A stretch of 10,852 bases of DNA from Acidobacteriota bacterium (GTDB lineage Bacteria > Acidobacteriota > Aminicenantia > UBA2199), in NCBI GenBank assembly GCA_028749105.1, contig JAQUQF010000034.1:1-10852 (forward strand). The letters are read 5' to 3'. The notes beneath the pieces were generated by a model. It was given only the letters and a program-made list of their open reading frames with translations. It searched no databases and was not told where the DNA came from. Position numbers and translations under genes: made by a program. Shown here in pieces: positions 1 through 7,835 of the stretch (position 1 is its first letter; the number at the start of each line of letters is the position of its first letter).

Positions 1-83
1 ACCGTCGGCTGCGTCCTAAAGGAGAACCCCGATCGCGATGACTTCGAGGGGCTATTTAAAATCGCCTTGAAAAAGGCCAGGCC

Positions 84-87
<4 letters not shown>
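1..87 (+). CDS. ruvA: Holliday junction branch migration protein RuvA, C-terminal end (partial)
   Basis: Frame 1 is open from the window edge to a TGA at 85-87 and encodes 28 residues ending in FKIALKKARP. The pattern of acidic residues, then an amphipathic helix with a terminal ALKKA, is like the tail of RuvA domain III, the small three-helix domain that contacts RuvB and regulates branch migration. The stop overlaps the ruvB start as ATGA (84-87), so the two genes are translationally coupled in the usual ruvA-ruvB order. The identification rests mainly on this position next to ruvB, since only the last residues are visible. Another small upstream protein cannot be strictly excluded. Confidence 0.68.
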
Positions 88-1016
<929 letters not shown>

Positions 1017-1103
1017 ATCACCTCGCGCGGCCGCCTGGCCACCGAGAAGGCCTTCCGCTATTTCAGCAGAAAACTCCCGCCGCCGCAGAAAAGATTATTT
1101 TAG
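1017..1103 (+). pseudogene. ruvB: Severed C-terminal tail of RuvB, in frame after the premature TAG
   Basis: Directly after the TAG at 1014-1016 the ruvB frame continues as ITSRGRLATEKAFRYF plus a short basic tail, ending at a second TAG (1101-1103). RuvB proteins typically read GFL-Q-RTPRGR-AT-AYRH-F here, so this is the missing end of the winged-helix domain. CAG (Gln, the common residue at this site) to TAG needs one C-to-T change. There is no start codon or ribosome site for independent expression. Either this is a true nonsense mutation, a base error in the assembly, or a suppressed stop. Confidence 0.85.
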
Positions 1104-1277
1104 CGGCTACGGTTTATTTTATTTCGCATTGAATCTTTCTTTTTTTCAAGGTATCGGGATATTGAATTTATCTCCAAGGATCCAAACAAAAATTTTCCGG
1201 CTCATTCCATGCAACTTTTCAAATCGGCTTGCGTTTAGTTATCTGAAGGCAATGGCGTGCCCAGTTGGAGGAACAAC
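1104..1277. other. AT-rich spacer between ruvB and the DUF5916 gene
   Basis: This stretch is visibly richer in A and T than the flanking genes and contains a pyrimidine run near 1135-1148. The best promoter-like pair is TTGAAT (1129-1134), a 17-nt gap and TATCGG (1152-1157); its -10 box is poor, so I do not call it. No hairpin with a T-tract follows ruvB. The spacer probably holds the promoter of the downstream gene, but the sequence does not fix where. Confidence 0.5.
1267..1271 (+). promoter_or_regulatory. Shine-Dalgarno GGAGG that fixes a GTG start
   Basis: GGAGG lies six bases before GTG 1278. An upstream in-frame GTG at 1257 has no such site and would put a polar stretch in front of the signal peptide. 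This supports 1278 as the true start. Confidence 0.8.
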
Positions 1278-3503
1278 GTGAGAAAGAAAGCTGGAATGAA
1301 ATGGATGAACCTGATATGGGTCTTATTGCTTTGGGCGCTGGCGCTGCCGGCGGCAAAGCCCATCGTAAACCCAGCCGGCCCGGCAGCGGCCGTCCCTATC
1401 TGCAGGATTGAGACACCGCCGCTCATTGACGGCAAGCTGGACGACGCGGTCTGGCAGCAGGCCACGCGCTTCGACAACTTCCTCACTTTCAAGCCCGACT
1501 ACGGCAAGCCGACCTCCGAGCCGACCATCGTGCGCGTGGCCTATGACCGCACATGCATCTACTTCGCCTTCGACTGCCGCGACAGCGAGCCGGCCCGGAT
1601 CAAGGCCGCCATGGCCAAGCGCGATGGCATCGACATGGACGATTGGATCGGCGTGGTGCTGGACACCTTTGGTGACCAGCAGGGCGGCTACCTCTTCGAG
1701 GTCAACCCGCTCGGCATCCAGATGGACGGCATGCTCAATGCCGACGGCAACGGCGACGCCAGCTTCGACACCGTCTGGGAGAGCAAGGGCTTCATCCACG
1801 GCGGCGGCTACAGCGCCGAAGTGGCCGTTCCATTCAAGAGCCTGCGCTACCCATTCAAGAAGAAAATCACCATGGGGCTGTTGATTTCGCGTTATATCGG
1901 CCGCAAGTCGGAGCAGACCAGCTTCCCGGGGCTCAGTCCCGAGGGCGGGGCCATCATGACGCAAGCGCAGATGATCGAGTTGAGCGACGTCAAATTCGAA
2001 CGCCCGGTGGAGTTCATTCCCGCTGTCACCTTCAATCAGAACAGCGTCCTGCGCGGCGGCGTCATGGACTCGCTGGGGAAGAACACGGACTTCAGTTTGA
2101 CGGGCAAGCTTGGCCTCACGTCGAACCTGACCCTGGATGCGGCCTACAACCCCGATTTCAGCCAGGTCGAGGCCGACGCCGGGCAGATCGACGTCAACCT
2201 GCGCTATTCCATCTTTTATTCGGAAAAGCGCCCCTTTTTCCTGGAGGGGATGGAGAACTTCAACTTCGCCACGGCCATGGAGCAGAATACCGTAGGGGCG
2301 GTCGCCTACACGCGCACCATTGCCGACCCGCTGCTGGGCCTGAAGCTGACCGGAAAGATCGGCAGGCAAAATGTGCTCTCGGGCATTTTTGCCCTGGATG
2401 AGTATCCCGGCGACCTGGCCGCGGAGGAGGGCGATGACGAGCGCGGAGGCCGCAATGCCGCGTTCACCATCCTGCGCTACAAACGGCAGATGAGCCAGGA
2501 CAACTACGTCGGCGCCTTCTTCACCAACCGCAGCTTCGCCGGCGACCGCAACACCGTTGGCGGCATCGACGGCCGTTGGCGGCTGAACAACACCAGCTTC
2601 CTGGAGTACAGCGCCCTGGAGTCCTTCAGCCGCGACGAAGGAGCCGAGCGCGCCGAACTGGGGCATTACCTGGGCCTGCGTTATAATTTCAGCAACCGCC
2701 ACTGGAACGTCGACCTGGGCGCGTTCGACCTGAGCCGCGACTTCCGCATCGACACCGGCTACGTCACCCGCACCGGCATCACCATGGTGCCGGCGTTTGT
2801 CATGTATTCCTTCTATCCCAAGTCCAAGTTCTTTCAGAGGGTCGACGCCTTCTGGTGGAGCTACCACCTGCTGGACAAACCCAGCGACCTCTTCGAGACC
2901 TACAACCACCTGGTGCTGCGTCTGAACATGCCGCGGCAATCGCAGGTGCGCTTCGATGCCATCCTGGGCAACGAGGTCTTCACCGACCAGCGCTACAGCC
3001 TGAGCGGCTGGCGCGTGCGCGGCTACACGCAGATCCTCAAGCAGCTCTACCTCGAGGGGGGCTACCGCCGCTCGGACCGCATCTTCTACGACGAGGCGGC
3101 GCCGTTCCAGGGCAAGGGCAACACCGCCGACCTCTATTTGCAGTGCCAGCCCACCGACAAGCTGAACGCCTCACTGGGCCTCTCCTACTATGATTTCTTC
3201 CGCTCCAGCGATGGCGAAAAGATTATCGCCTACACCATCTGGCGCGGCCGCACCACCTTCCAGGTGAACCGCTTCCTGTTCTTCCGCGGCATCGTCGAGT
3301 ACAACAACTACTGGAAGACGATCAACGCCGACTTCCTGGCCTCCTTCACCTACATCCCCGGCACCGTGATCTACGCCGGCTACGGCTCGGCATACGAAAA
3401 GATCAAATGGGGCAATGAAGACCGTGAGTATTTCCCCTCTGACGATTACCTGCAGACCCGGAAGAGCTTTTTCTTCAAGGCGTCGTATCTCTGGAGATTC
3501 TAA
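1278..3503 (+). CDS. CBM9-like / DUF5916 outer-membrane beta-barrel protein
   Basis: The product is a 741-residue exported protein. A Sec signal peptide is clear: a basic n-region (RKKAGMK), a hydrophobic core (LIWVLLLWALAL) and a likely cleavage near residue 26. Residues about 41-230 form a CBM9-like beta-sandwich, recognisable from PPLIDGKLDDAVWQQA, the YIAF-like strand IYFAFDCRDSEP and the DDWIGVVLDTFGDQQGGYLFEVNPLG block. The rest has the DUF5916 signature LDAAYNPDFSQVEADAGQ followed by SEKRPFFLEGMENF, then many alternating amphipathic strands rich in Tyr, Phe and Trp. The chain ends in YLWRF; a terminal aromatic residue is the usual BAM recognition feature of outer-membrane barrels. Members of this family are commonly annotated as carbohydrate-binding family 9 proteins, but no biochemical role is established to my knowledge. 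Sugar or glycan binding or uptake at the cell surface is inference. The gene stands alone between two intergenic regions. Confidence 0.88.
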   Translation: MRKKAGMKWMNLIWVLLLWALALPAAKPIVNPAGPAAAVPICRIETPPLIDGKLDDAVWQQATRFDNFLTFKPDYGKPTSEPTIVRVAYDRTCIYFAFDCRDSEPARIKAAMAKRDGIDMDDWIGVVLDTFGDQQGGYLFEVNPLGIQMDGMLNADGNGDASFDTVWESKGFIHGGGYSAEVAVPFKSLRYPFKKKITMGLLISRYIGRKSEQTSFPGLSPEGGAIMTQAQMIELSDVKFERPVEFIPAVTFNQNSVLRGGVMDSLGKNTDFSLTGKLGLTSNLTLDAAYNPDFSQVEADAGQIDVNLRYSIFYSEKRPFFLEGMENFNFATAMEQNTVGAVAYTRTIADPLLGLKLTGKIGRQNVLSGIFALDEYPGDLAAEEGDDERGGRNAAFTILRYKRQMSQDNYVGAFFTNRSFAGDRNTVGGIDGRWRLNNTSFLEYSALESFSRDEGAERAELGHYLGLRYNFSNRHWNVDLGAFDLSRDFRIDTGYVTRTGITMVPAFVMYSFYPKSKFFQRVDAFWWSYHLLDKPSDLFETYNHLVLRLNMPRQSQVRFDAILGNEVFTDQRYSLSGWRVRGYTQILKQLYLEGGYRRSDRIFYDEAAPFQGKGNTADLYLQCQPTDKLNASLGLSYYDFFRSSDGEKIIAYTIWRGRTTFQVNRFLFFRGIVEYNNYWKTINADFLASFTYIPGTVIYAGYGSAYEKIKWGNEDREYFPSDDYLQTRKSFFFKASYLWRF

Positions 3504-3523
3504 ACGACGCAACTCACCCCCCG

Positions 3524-3551
3524 CCCCCTCTCTTCCCAAAAAGAGGGGGGG
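3524..3551 (+). terminator. Strong GC hairpin after the DUF5916 gene, no T-tract
   Basis: CCCCCTCTCTT (3524-3534) pairs with AAGAGGGGGGG (3541-3551) in an 11-bp stem with one T-G wobble and a six-base loop. It starts 20 bases after the stop codon. The sequence after the stem is A-rich, not T-rich, on either strand, so it is not a canonical intrinsic terminator. It may stabilise the 3' end, assist Rho-type termination, or be a dispersed palindromic element. Confidence 0.42.
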
Positions 3552-3574
3552 AAGAAACGTAATACTGCATCGGC

Positions 3575-3603
3575 TTTACTAATTTTTATGAACCGCCTAT
3601 AAT
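3575..3603 (+). promoter_or_regulatory. Sigma-70-type promoter of nadC-nadB, predicted leaderless
   Basis: TTTACT (3575-3580, four of six matches to TTGACA), a 17-base spacer and a perfect TATAAT (3598-3603) precede nadC. Counting seven bases from the end of the -10 box gives a start site at 3610, which is the A of the nadC ATG. No purine-rich ribosome site exists between the -10 box and the ATG. The transcript is therefore predicted to begin with the start codon. Confidence 0.75.
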
Positions 3604-3609
3604 CGCAGC

Positions 3610-4452
3610 ATGGATCTCGAGCATCGCTGCCTGAAAAAAATCGTCCGCCTGGCCCTGGAAGAGGACCGGGTCGATGACGATATCACCACCAATTCCCTGG
3701 CGGACCTGGATGGGCCGGCGCGGGCCGAATTGCGGGCCAAGGAGGCCGGAGTGATCTCCGGCATCGAAGCGTTCGCACTGACCATGCGCGAAGTGGATCC
3801 GGAACTGGAGGTCGATGTGTTCCTCGGCGACGGCTGCGCGGTCAAGGCCGGCGACCTGATCCTGGAGGTCAGCGGTCGCGAAAGCTCGATCCTGAGAGGG
3901 GAGCGGACGGCGCTGAACTTCATGCAACGCCTGAGCGGCATCGCCACCCTGACGCAGGCCTTCGTCGAGGCGCTCACGCCCAGCCGCGCCGTGCTGCTGG
4001 ATACGCGCAAGACGACCCCGGGCATGCGCTACCTGGAGAAAAACGCCGTGCGCCATGGCGGCGGCCGCAACCACCGCCTGAACCTCGAGGACATGGCCAT
4101 GGTCAAGGACAACCACATCGCCATGGCCGGCGGCATCACGCCGGCGGTCGAACGCGTGCGCGCCGCCTGCCCGCACAAGACCATCGAGGTGGAGGTGAAA
4201 ACCATCGCCGAGCTGAAGGAGGCGCTGGCCCTCGGCGTGGAACTGGTTATGCTGGATAATTTTCCCCTGGAGCGGACCGTCGAGGCGGTCGCGGTCAACG
4301 GCGGCCGGGCCAAGCTCGAGATCTCGGGCAATGTCACGCTGGAGAATATCGCCGCCAAGGCGGCCACGGGCGTCGACTTCATTTCGGCCGGCGCCCTGAC
4401 CCATTCCTTCCGTTCCCTGGACCTGAGCCTGAAGATCGTGAGGTCGAAATGA
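3610..4452 (+). CDS. nadC: Nicotinate-nucleotide diphosphorylase (carboxylating), quinolinate phosphoribosyltransferase
   Basis: NadC converts quinolinate and PRPP to nicotinate mononucleotide with release of CO2, in cytosolic de novo NAD synthesis. The 280-residue protein has the usual layout: an N-terminal segment LALEEDRVDDDIT (14-26), then RTALNFMQRLSG (99-110), DTRKTTPGMR (131-140), the HGGGRNHRLNLEDMAMVKDNHI region (149-170), EVEV (193-196), LDN (215-217) and SGN (239-241). These supply the Arg, Lys and His groups that bind the two substrates' carboxylates and phosphates. Length is normal for the family. The ATG matches the expected N-terminus, yet it has no Shine-Dalgarno because the promoter abuts it. 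Its stop overlaps the nadB start as ATGA (4449-4452), so nadC and nadB are co-transcribed and coupled. Confidence 0.96.
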   Translation: MDLEHRCLKKIVRLALEEDRVDDDITTNSLADLDGPARAELRAKEAGVISGIEAFALTMREVDPELEVDVFLGDGCAVKAGDLILEVSGRESSILRGERTALNFMQRLSGIATLTQAFVEALTPSRAVLLDTRKTTPGMRYLEKNAVRHGGGRNHRLNLEDMAMVKDNHIAMAGGITPAVERVRAACPHKTIEVEVKTIAELKEALALGVELVMLDNFPLERTVEAVAVNGGRAKLEISGNVTLENIAAKAATGVDFISAGALTHSFRSLDLSLKIVRSK

Positions 4453-6026
4453 AAGACTACCTGGAAACCGACGTATTGGTGATCGGCGGCGGCATTGCCG
4501 GCTCTGCCGCCGCGTTGCGCCTCGCCGAAAGCGGCATCGACGTGCTTCTGGTCAGCAAGGGCAAGGACTTCACGCGCAGCAATACGTATTACGCCCAGGG
4601 CGGCATCGCCGCCCTGCCCGCCGGGGAGAAGGCCGAGCTCTTTGTCAATGACATTGTCCGCGCCGGCGACGAATTCAACTATATCCCTGCCGTCGAACAG
4701 GCGGTCGCCGACTCGCGGCGCCTGGTCCAGGAGGTCCTGATCGACAAGCTGCATGTCCCCTTCTCCAGGAAGGGCGACCGGTACGACCTGGCCCGGGAGG
4801 GCGGCCACTCCAGCCGCCGTGTGTTCAACGTCCGCGACATGACCGGGCGCCTCATCCAGGAAAAGTTCAACGAGTACCTGCAGAAGCTGCCGAAGCTGAA
4901 AACGCTGTTTCAGCACACGGCCATTGACCTGCTCAGCTATCCGCACCACTCGACCAACCCGATGCGCATCTACCAGGAGCCGCGCATCATCGGCGCCTAC
5001 GTGCTCGACCAGAAGAGCAAAAAGGTGACGCGCGTCTTCGCCCGCAAGGTGGTGCTGGCCAGCGGCGGCCTGAGCAGCCTCTACCTGCACTCGACCAATC
5101 CCGAGGAGGCCATCGGCAACGGCATCGCCATGGCCCATCGCGCCGGGGCGCGCCTGGCCAACCTGGAATACATCCAGTTCCACCCCACCGCGCTTTCCCA
5201 TCGCGAAGCCGACAGCTTCCTCATTTCCGAGGCGGTGCGCGGCGAGGGGGCGCGACTGATGAACCTCAAGGGCGAGTACTTCATGGAGAAGTACTCGCCG
5301 CTGAAGGACCTGGCGCCCCGTGACGAGGTGTCGCGGGCCATCTACGCCGAGATGATCAGGTACGGTGACGACTACGTCCTGCTGGATCTGGCTTCGTTCG
5401 CCAAGATCAACATCCGCGAGCGTTTTCCGACCATCTACCAGAACTGCCTGAAGTACGGCATTCATATCGATGAGAAACCGATCCCCGTGGCGCCGGCCGC
5501 CCACTTCAGCTGCGGCGGCGTCCTCTGCGATCTCAGCGGCCGCAGCAGCATCCGCAACCTCTACGCCATCGGCGAGGTTTCGGCCACCGGCGTGCACGGA
5601 GCCAACCGCCTGGCCTCGGTGTCGCTCCTGGAGGGCTTGGTCTGGGGGACGCGGGCGGCCGAGGACATCGCCGCCGTCATCCACGACGACAAGGACCCGT
5701 ATACGATCGCCGAGGTGCCGGAGTGGAAGTACCCCTGCCCGCAGGAGAAGCTCGACCCGGCCCTGGTCTGGCAGGACCTGATGACCATCAAGAGCATCCT
5801 GTGGAACTACAACGGCATCATCCGCACCGTCAAGCGCATGGAGCGGGCCAAGGCCGACCTGGACTACCTGAAACACCGCATCGAGAAGTTCTACCAGGCC
5901 AGTGAGATCGGCAACCGCATCATCACCCTGCGCGACAGCGTGCAGACGGCGCTGCTCATTGTCGAGGCCTCGATGCGCAACCGCGTCTCGCGTGGCGCCC
6001 ATTTCATCAAGCCTGACGAGGAGTAG
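4449..6026 (+). CDS. nadB: L-aspartate oxidase
   Basis: NadB is the FAD enzyme that oxidises L-aspartate to iminoaspartate, which quinolinate synthase (NadA) uses for NAD synthesis. In 525 residues it shows the FAD-binding motif GGGIAGSAAALRLAESG (13-29), SNTYYAQGGIAA (44-55), REGGHSSRR (116-124), FHPTAL (244-249), SEAVRGEGARLM (260-271), LAPRDEVSRA (288-297), HFSCGG (352-357) and GEVSATGVHGANRLASVSLLEGLVWG (375-400). Glu117, Arg291, His352 and Arg387 line up with the E. coli NadB active-site residues Glu121, Arg290, His351 and Arg386. The C-terminal helical domain (about 430-525) is present. GVHGANRLASVSLLEG and genomic pairing with nadC separate it from the related SdhA/FrdA flavoproteins. 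The gene ends 15 bp from the convergent lepA, with no clear terminator between them. Confidence 0.96.
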   Translation: MKDYLETDVLVIGGGIAGSAAALRLAESGIDVLLVSKGKDFTRSNTYYAQGGIAALPAGEKAELFVNDIVRAGDEFNYIPAVEQAVADSRRLVQEVLIDKLHVPFSRKGDRYDLAREGGHSSRRVFNVRDMTGRLIQEKFNEYLQKLPKLKTLFQHTAIDLLSYPHHSTNPMRIYQEPRIIGAYVLDQKSKKVTRVFARKVVLASGGLSSLYLHSTNPEEAIGNGIAMAHRAGARLANLEYIQFHPTALSHREADSFLISEAVRGEGARLMNLKGEYFMEKYSPLKDLAPRDEVSRAIYAEMIRYGDDYVLLDLASFAKINIRERFPTIYQNCLKYGIHIDEKPIPVAPAAHFSCGGVLCDLSGRSSIRNLYAIGEVSATGVHGANRLASVSLLEGLVWGTRAAEDIAAVIHDDKDPYTIAEVPEWKYPCPQEKLDPALVWQDLMTIKSILWNYNGIIRTVKRMERAKADLDYLKHRIEKFYQASEIGNRIITLRDSVQTALLIVEASMRNRVSRGAHFIKPDEE

Positions 6027-6060
6027 GAGGGGAGAGGGAGGTCAGTCCTCGAGCTCGAGG
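6027..6060. other. Convergent nadB/lepA junction with purine tract and 14-bp palindrome
   Basis: Only 15 bp separate the stop codons. The gap continues an almost pure-purine run on the plus strand that starts near 6017. Just inside the lepA end, CCTCGAGCTCGAGG (6047-6060) is a perfect palindrome encoding the lepA C-terminal LELED. No T-tract is present on either strand, so I do not call a terminator. Confidence 0.4.
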
Positions 6061-7835
6061 GCGGCGAGAAAGGCCTCCTGGGGGATGTCGATCTTGCCGA
6101 TGCGTTTCATGCGCTTCTTGCCCTTCTTCTGCTTTTCCAGCAGTTTCATCTTGCGTGAGATGTCGCCGCCGTAGCACTTGGCCAGGACATTCTTGCGCAG
6201 GGCCTTGACCACGGTCTTGGCGATGACCCGCTTGTTGATGGCGGCTTGGATGACGACTTCGAAGAGCTGGCGCGGGATGACCTCTTTCATCTTGCTGGTG
6301 AGCAGGTTGCCGATGGTGTAGGCCTTGTCCTTGTGGACGATGACCGCCAGGGCGTCGACCGGGTCCTGGTTGATCAGGATGTCGAGCTTGACCAGCGGCG
6401 ATTCGCGGTAATCCTTGAACTCGTAGTCGAACGAGGCGTAGCCCTGCGAAATGGATTTCAGCTTGTTGAAAAAATCGTAGAGCACTTCGGCCAGGGGCAG
6501 GTCGTAGGTCAGGTAGACGCGCTGCGGGCCGATGTATTCCATTTTTCGGTGGATGCCGCGGCGGTTCTGCAGCAGCTTCAGCACGTTGCCCAGGAATTCG
6601 TCGGGGGTGATGATGATGGCCTCGATGTACGGTTCCTCGATCATCTTGTAGTACTGCGGGTTGGGCAGCTGCGCCGGCGACTCGATTTCATAAACTTCGC
6701 CCTTGCTCGAGGTAATGCGGTAGCGCACCGAGGGGGCGGTGGTGACGATGGAGAGGGAGTATTCCCGCTCCAGGCGCTCCTGGATGATCTCCTTGTGCAG
6801 CAGTCCCAGGAAGCCGCAGCGAAAGCCGATGCCCAGGGCCGGCGACGATTCCGGCCCGTAGGTCAAAGAGGAATCGTTCAGGGTGAGCTTTTCAATGGCC
6901 TCGCGCAACTCTTCGTGGCTGGTGCCCTCGGAAGGATAGAAACCTGCGAACACCATGGGCTGCGGCTCCTTGAAGCCGGGCAAAGGGAGCACCGAGGTCT
7001 CCCTGGCCAGGGTGACCGTGTCGCCGACCTTCACTTCCGAGATGTTCTTGATGCTGGCGATGATGTAGCCGACTTCCCCGGCTTCCAGCGAGTCCAGCGG
7101 CAGGGGCTTCGGGGCGTGCACCCCCACTTCGTTGATCTCGTACTCGGCGTTGTTGGAAAGGAACTTGATCTTCTCGCCCTTCTTCATGACGCCGTCGATG
7201 ATCTTGACCAGGATGATCACGCCGCGATAGGAGTCGAACCAGGAGTCGAAGATCAGCGCTTTCAGGGGCTTCCGGGCATCGCCGCCGGGGGGCGGGATGC
7301 GCTCGATGATGGCCGGGATGATCTGGTCGATGCCGATGCCGGTCTTGGCCGAGACCATCAGCGCTTCCTGGCGCGGGATGCCCAGGATGTTCTCCATCTG
7401 GTCCAGCGACTTGTCCAGCTCGTTGTTGGGCAGGTCGATCTTGTTCATGATGGGGATCAGGGTCAGGTCGTTCTCCATGGCCAGGTAGGTGTTGGCCACG
7501 GTCTGCGCCTCCACCCCCTGCGTGGAGTCGATGACCAGCAGGGCGCCCTCGCAGGCGGCCAGGGAGCGCGAGACCTCGTAGGTGAAGTCGATGTGGCCGG
7601 GGGTGTCGATCAGGTTGAGCAGGTATTCCTCGCCGCGGCTGTCGCGCCACATCAGGCGCACGAAATGGGACTTGATGGTGATGCCGCGCTCACGCTCCAG
7701 GTCCATGGAGTCGAGCACCTGCTCCTGCATGTCACGCTTGGCCACGGCGTGGGTGATCTCCAGAAGACGGTCGGACAGGGTCGTCTTGCCATGGTCGATG
7801 TGGGCGATGATCGAAAAATTGCGGATGTTCTTCAT
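6042..7835 (-). CDS. lepA: Elongation factor 4, ribosome back-translocating GTPase LepA
   Basis: LepA (EF4) is a translational GTPase related to EF-G that binds the ribosome and can remodel it during stress or initiation. The 597-residue protein (E. coli 599) has G1 AHIDHGKTT (11-19), the switch I region DLERERGITIKS (45-56), G3 DTPGH (77-81) with the catalytic His81, G4 NKID (131-134) and G5 SAKTG (162-166). EF-G-like domains II, III and V follow, then the LepA-specific C-terminal domain with QLFEVVIQAAINKRVIAKTV, AKCYGGDISRKMKLLEKQKKGKK and GKIDIPQEAFLAALE. EF-G domains IV and G' are absent, as expected. The ATG overlaps the ROK kinase stop as ATGA (7832-7835) and has no Shine-Dalgarno, so translation probably depends on coupling. 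It is the last gene of the four-gene minus-strand operon. Confidence 0.97.
   Translation of the reverse strand: MKNIRNFSIIAHIDHGKTTLSDRLLEITHAVAKRDMQEQVLDSMDLERERGITIKSHFVRLMWRDSRGEEYLLNLIDTPGHIDFTYEVSRSLAACEGALLVIDSTQGVEAQTVANTYLAMENDLTLIPIMNKIDLPNNELDKSLDQMENILGIPRQEALMVSAKTGIGIDQIIPAIIERIPPPGGDARKPLKALIFDSWFDSYRGVIILVKIIDGVMKKGEKIKFLSNNAEYEINEVGVHAPKPLPLDSLEAGEVGYIIASIKNISEVKVGDTVTLARETSVLPLPGFKEPQPMVFAGFYPSEGTSHEELREAIEKLTLNDSSLTYGPESSPALGIGFRCGFLGLLHKEIIQERLEREYSLSIVTTAPSVRYRITSSKGEVYEIESPAQLPNPQYYKMIEEPYIEAIIITPDEFLGNVLKLLQNRRGIHRKMEYIGPQRVYLTYDLPLAEVLYDFFNKLKSISQGYASFDYEFKDYRESPLVKLDILINQDPVDALAVIVHKDKAYTIGNLLTSKMKEVIPRQLFEVVIQAAINKRVIAKTVVKALRKNVLAKCYGGDISRKMKLLEKQKKGKKRMKRIGKIDIPQEAFLAALELED

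Noticed and set aside
1129..1157. TTGAAT-N17-TATCGG as promoter for the DUF5916 gene
   Set aside because: Spacing is good, but the -10 box matches only three of six positions and it lies more than 110 bp before the start; in AT-rich DNA this is expected by chance.
1323..2939. A 538-codon open frame on the minus strand within the DUF5916 gene
   Set aside because: Composition and position are those of an antisense shadow; the plus-strand protein has a signal peptide, a ribosome site and family motifs.
4029..6002. A 657-codon open frame on the minus strand opposite nadC and nadB
   Set aside because: It runs antisense to two certain genes and has low-complexity composition (many Val, Asp, Gly, His, Gln) with no recognisable domain. 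Long antisense frames are expected in GC-rich codon-biased DNA.
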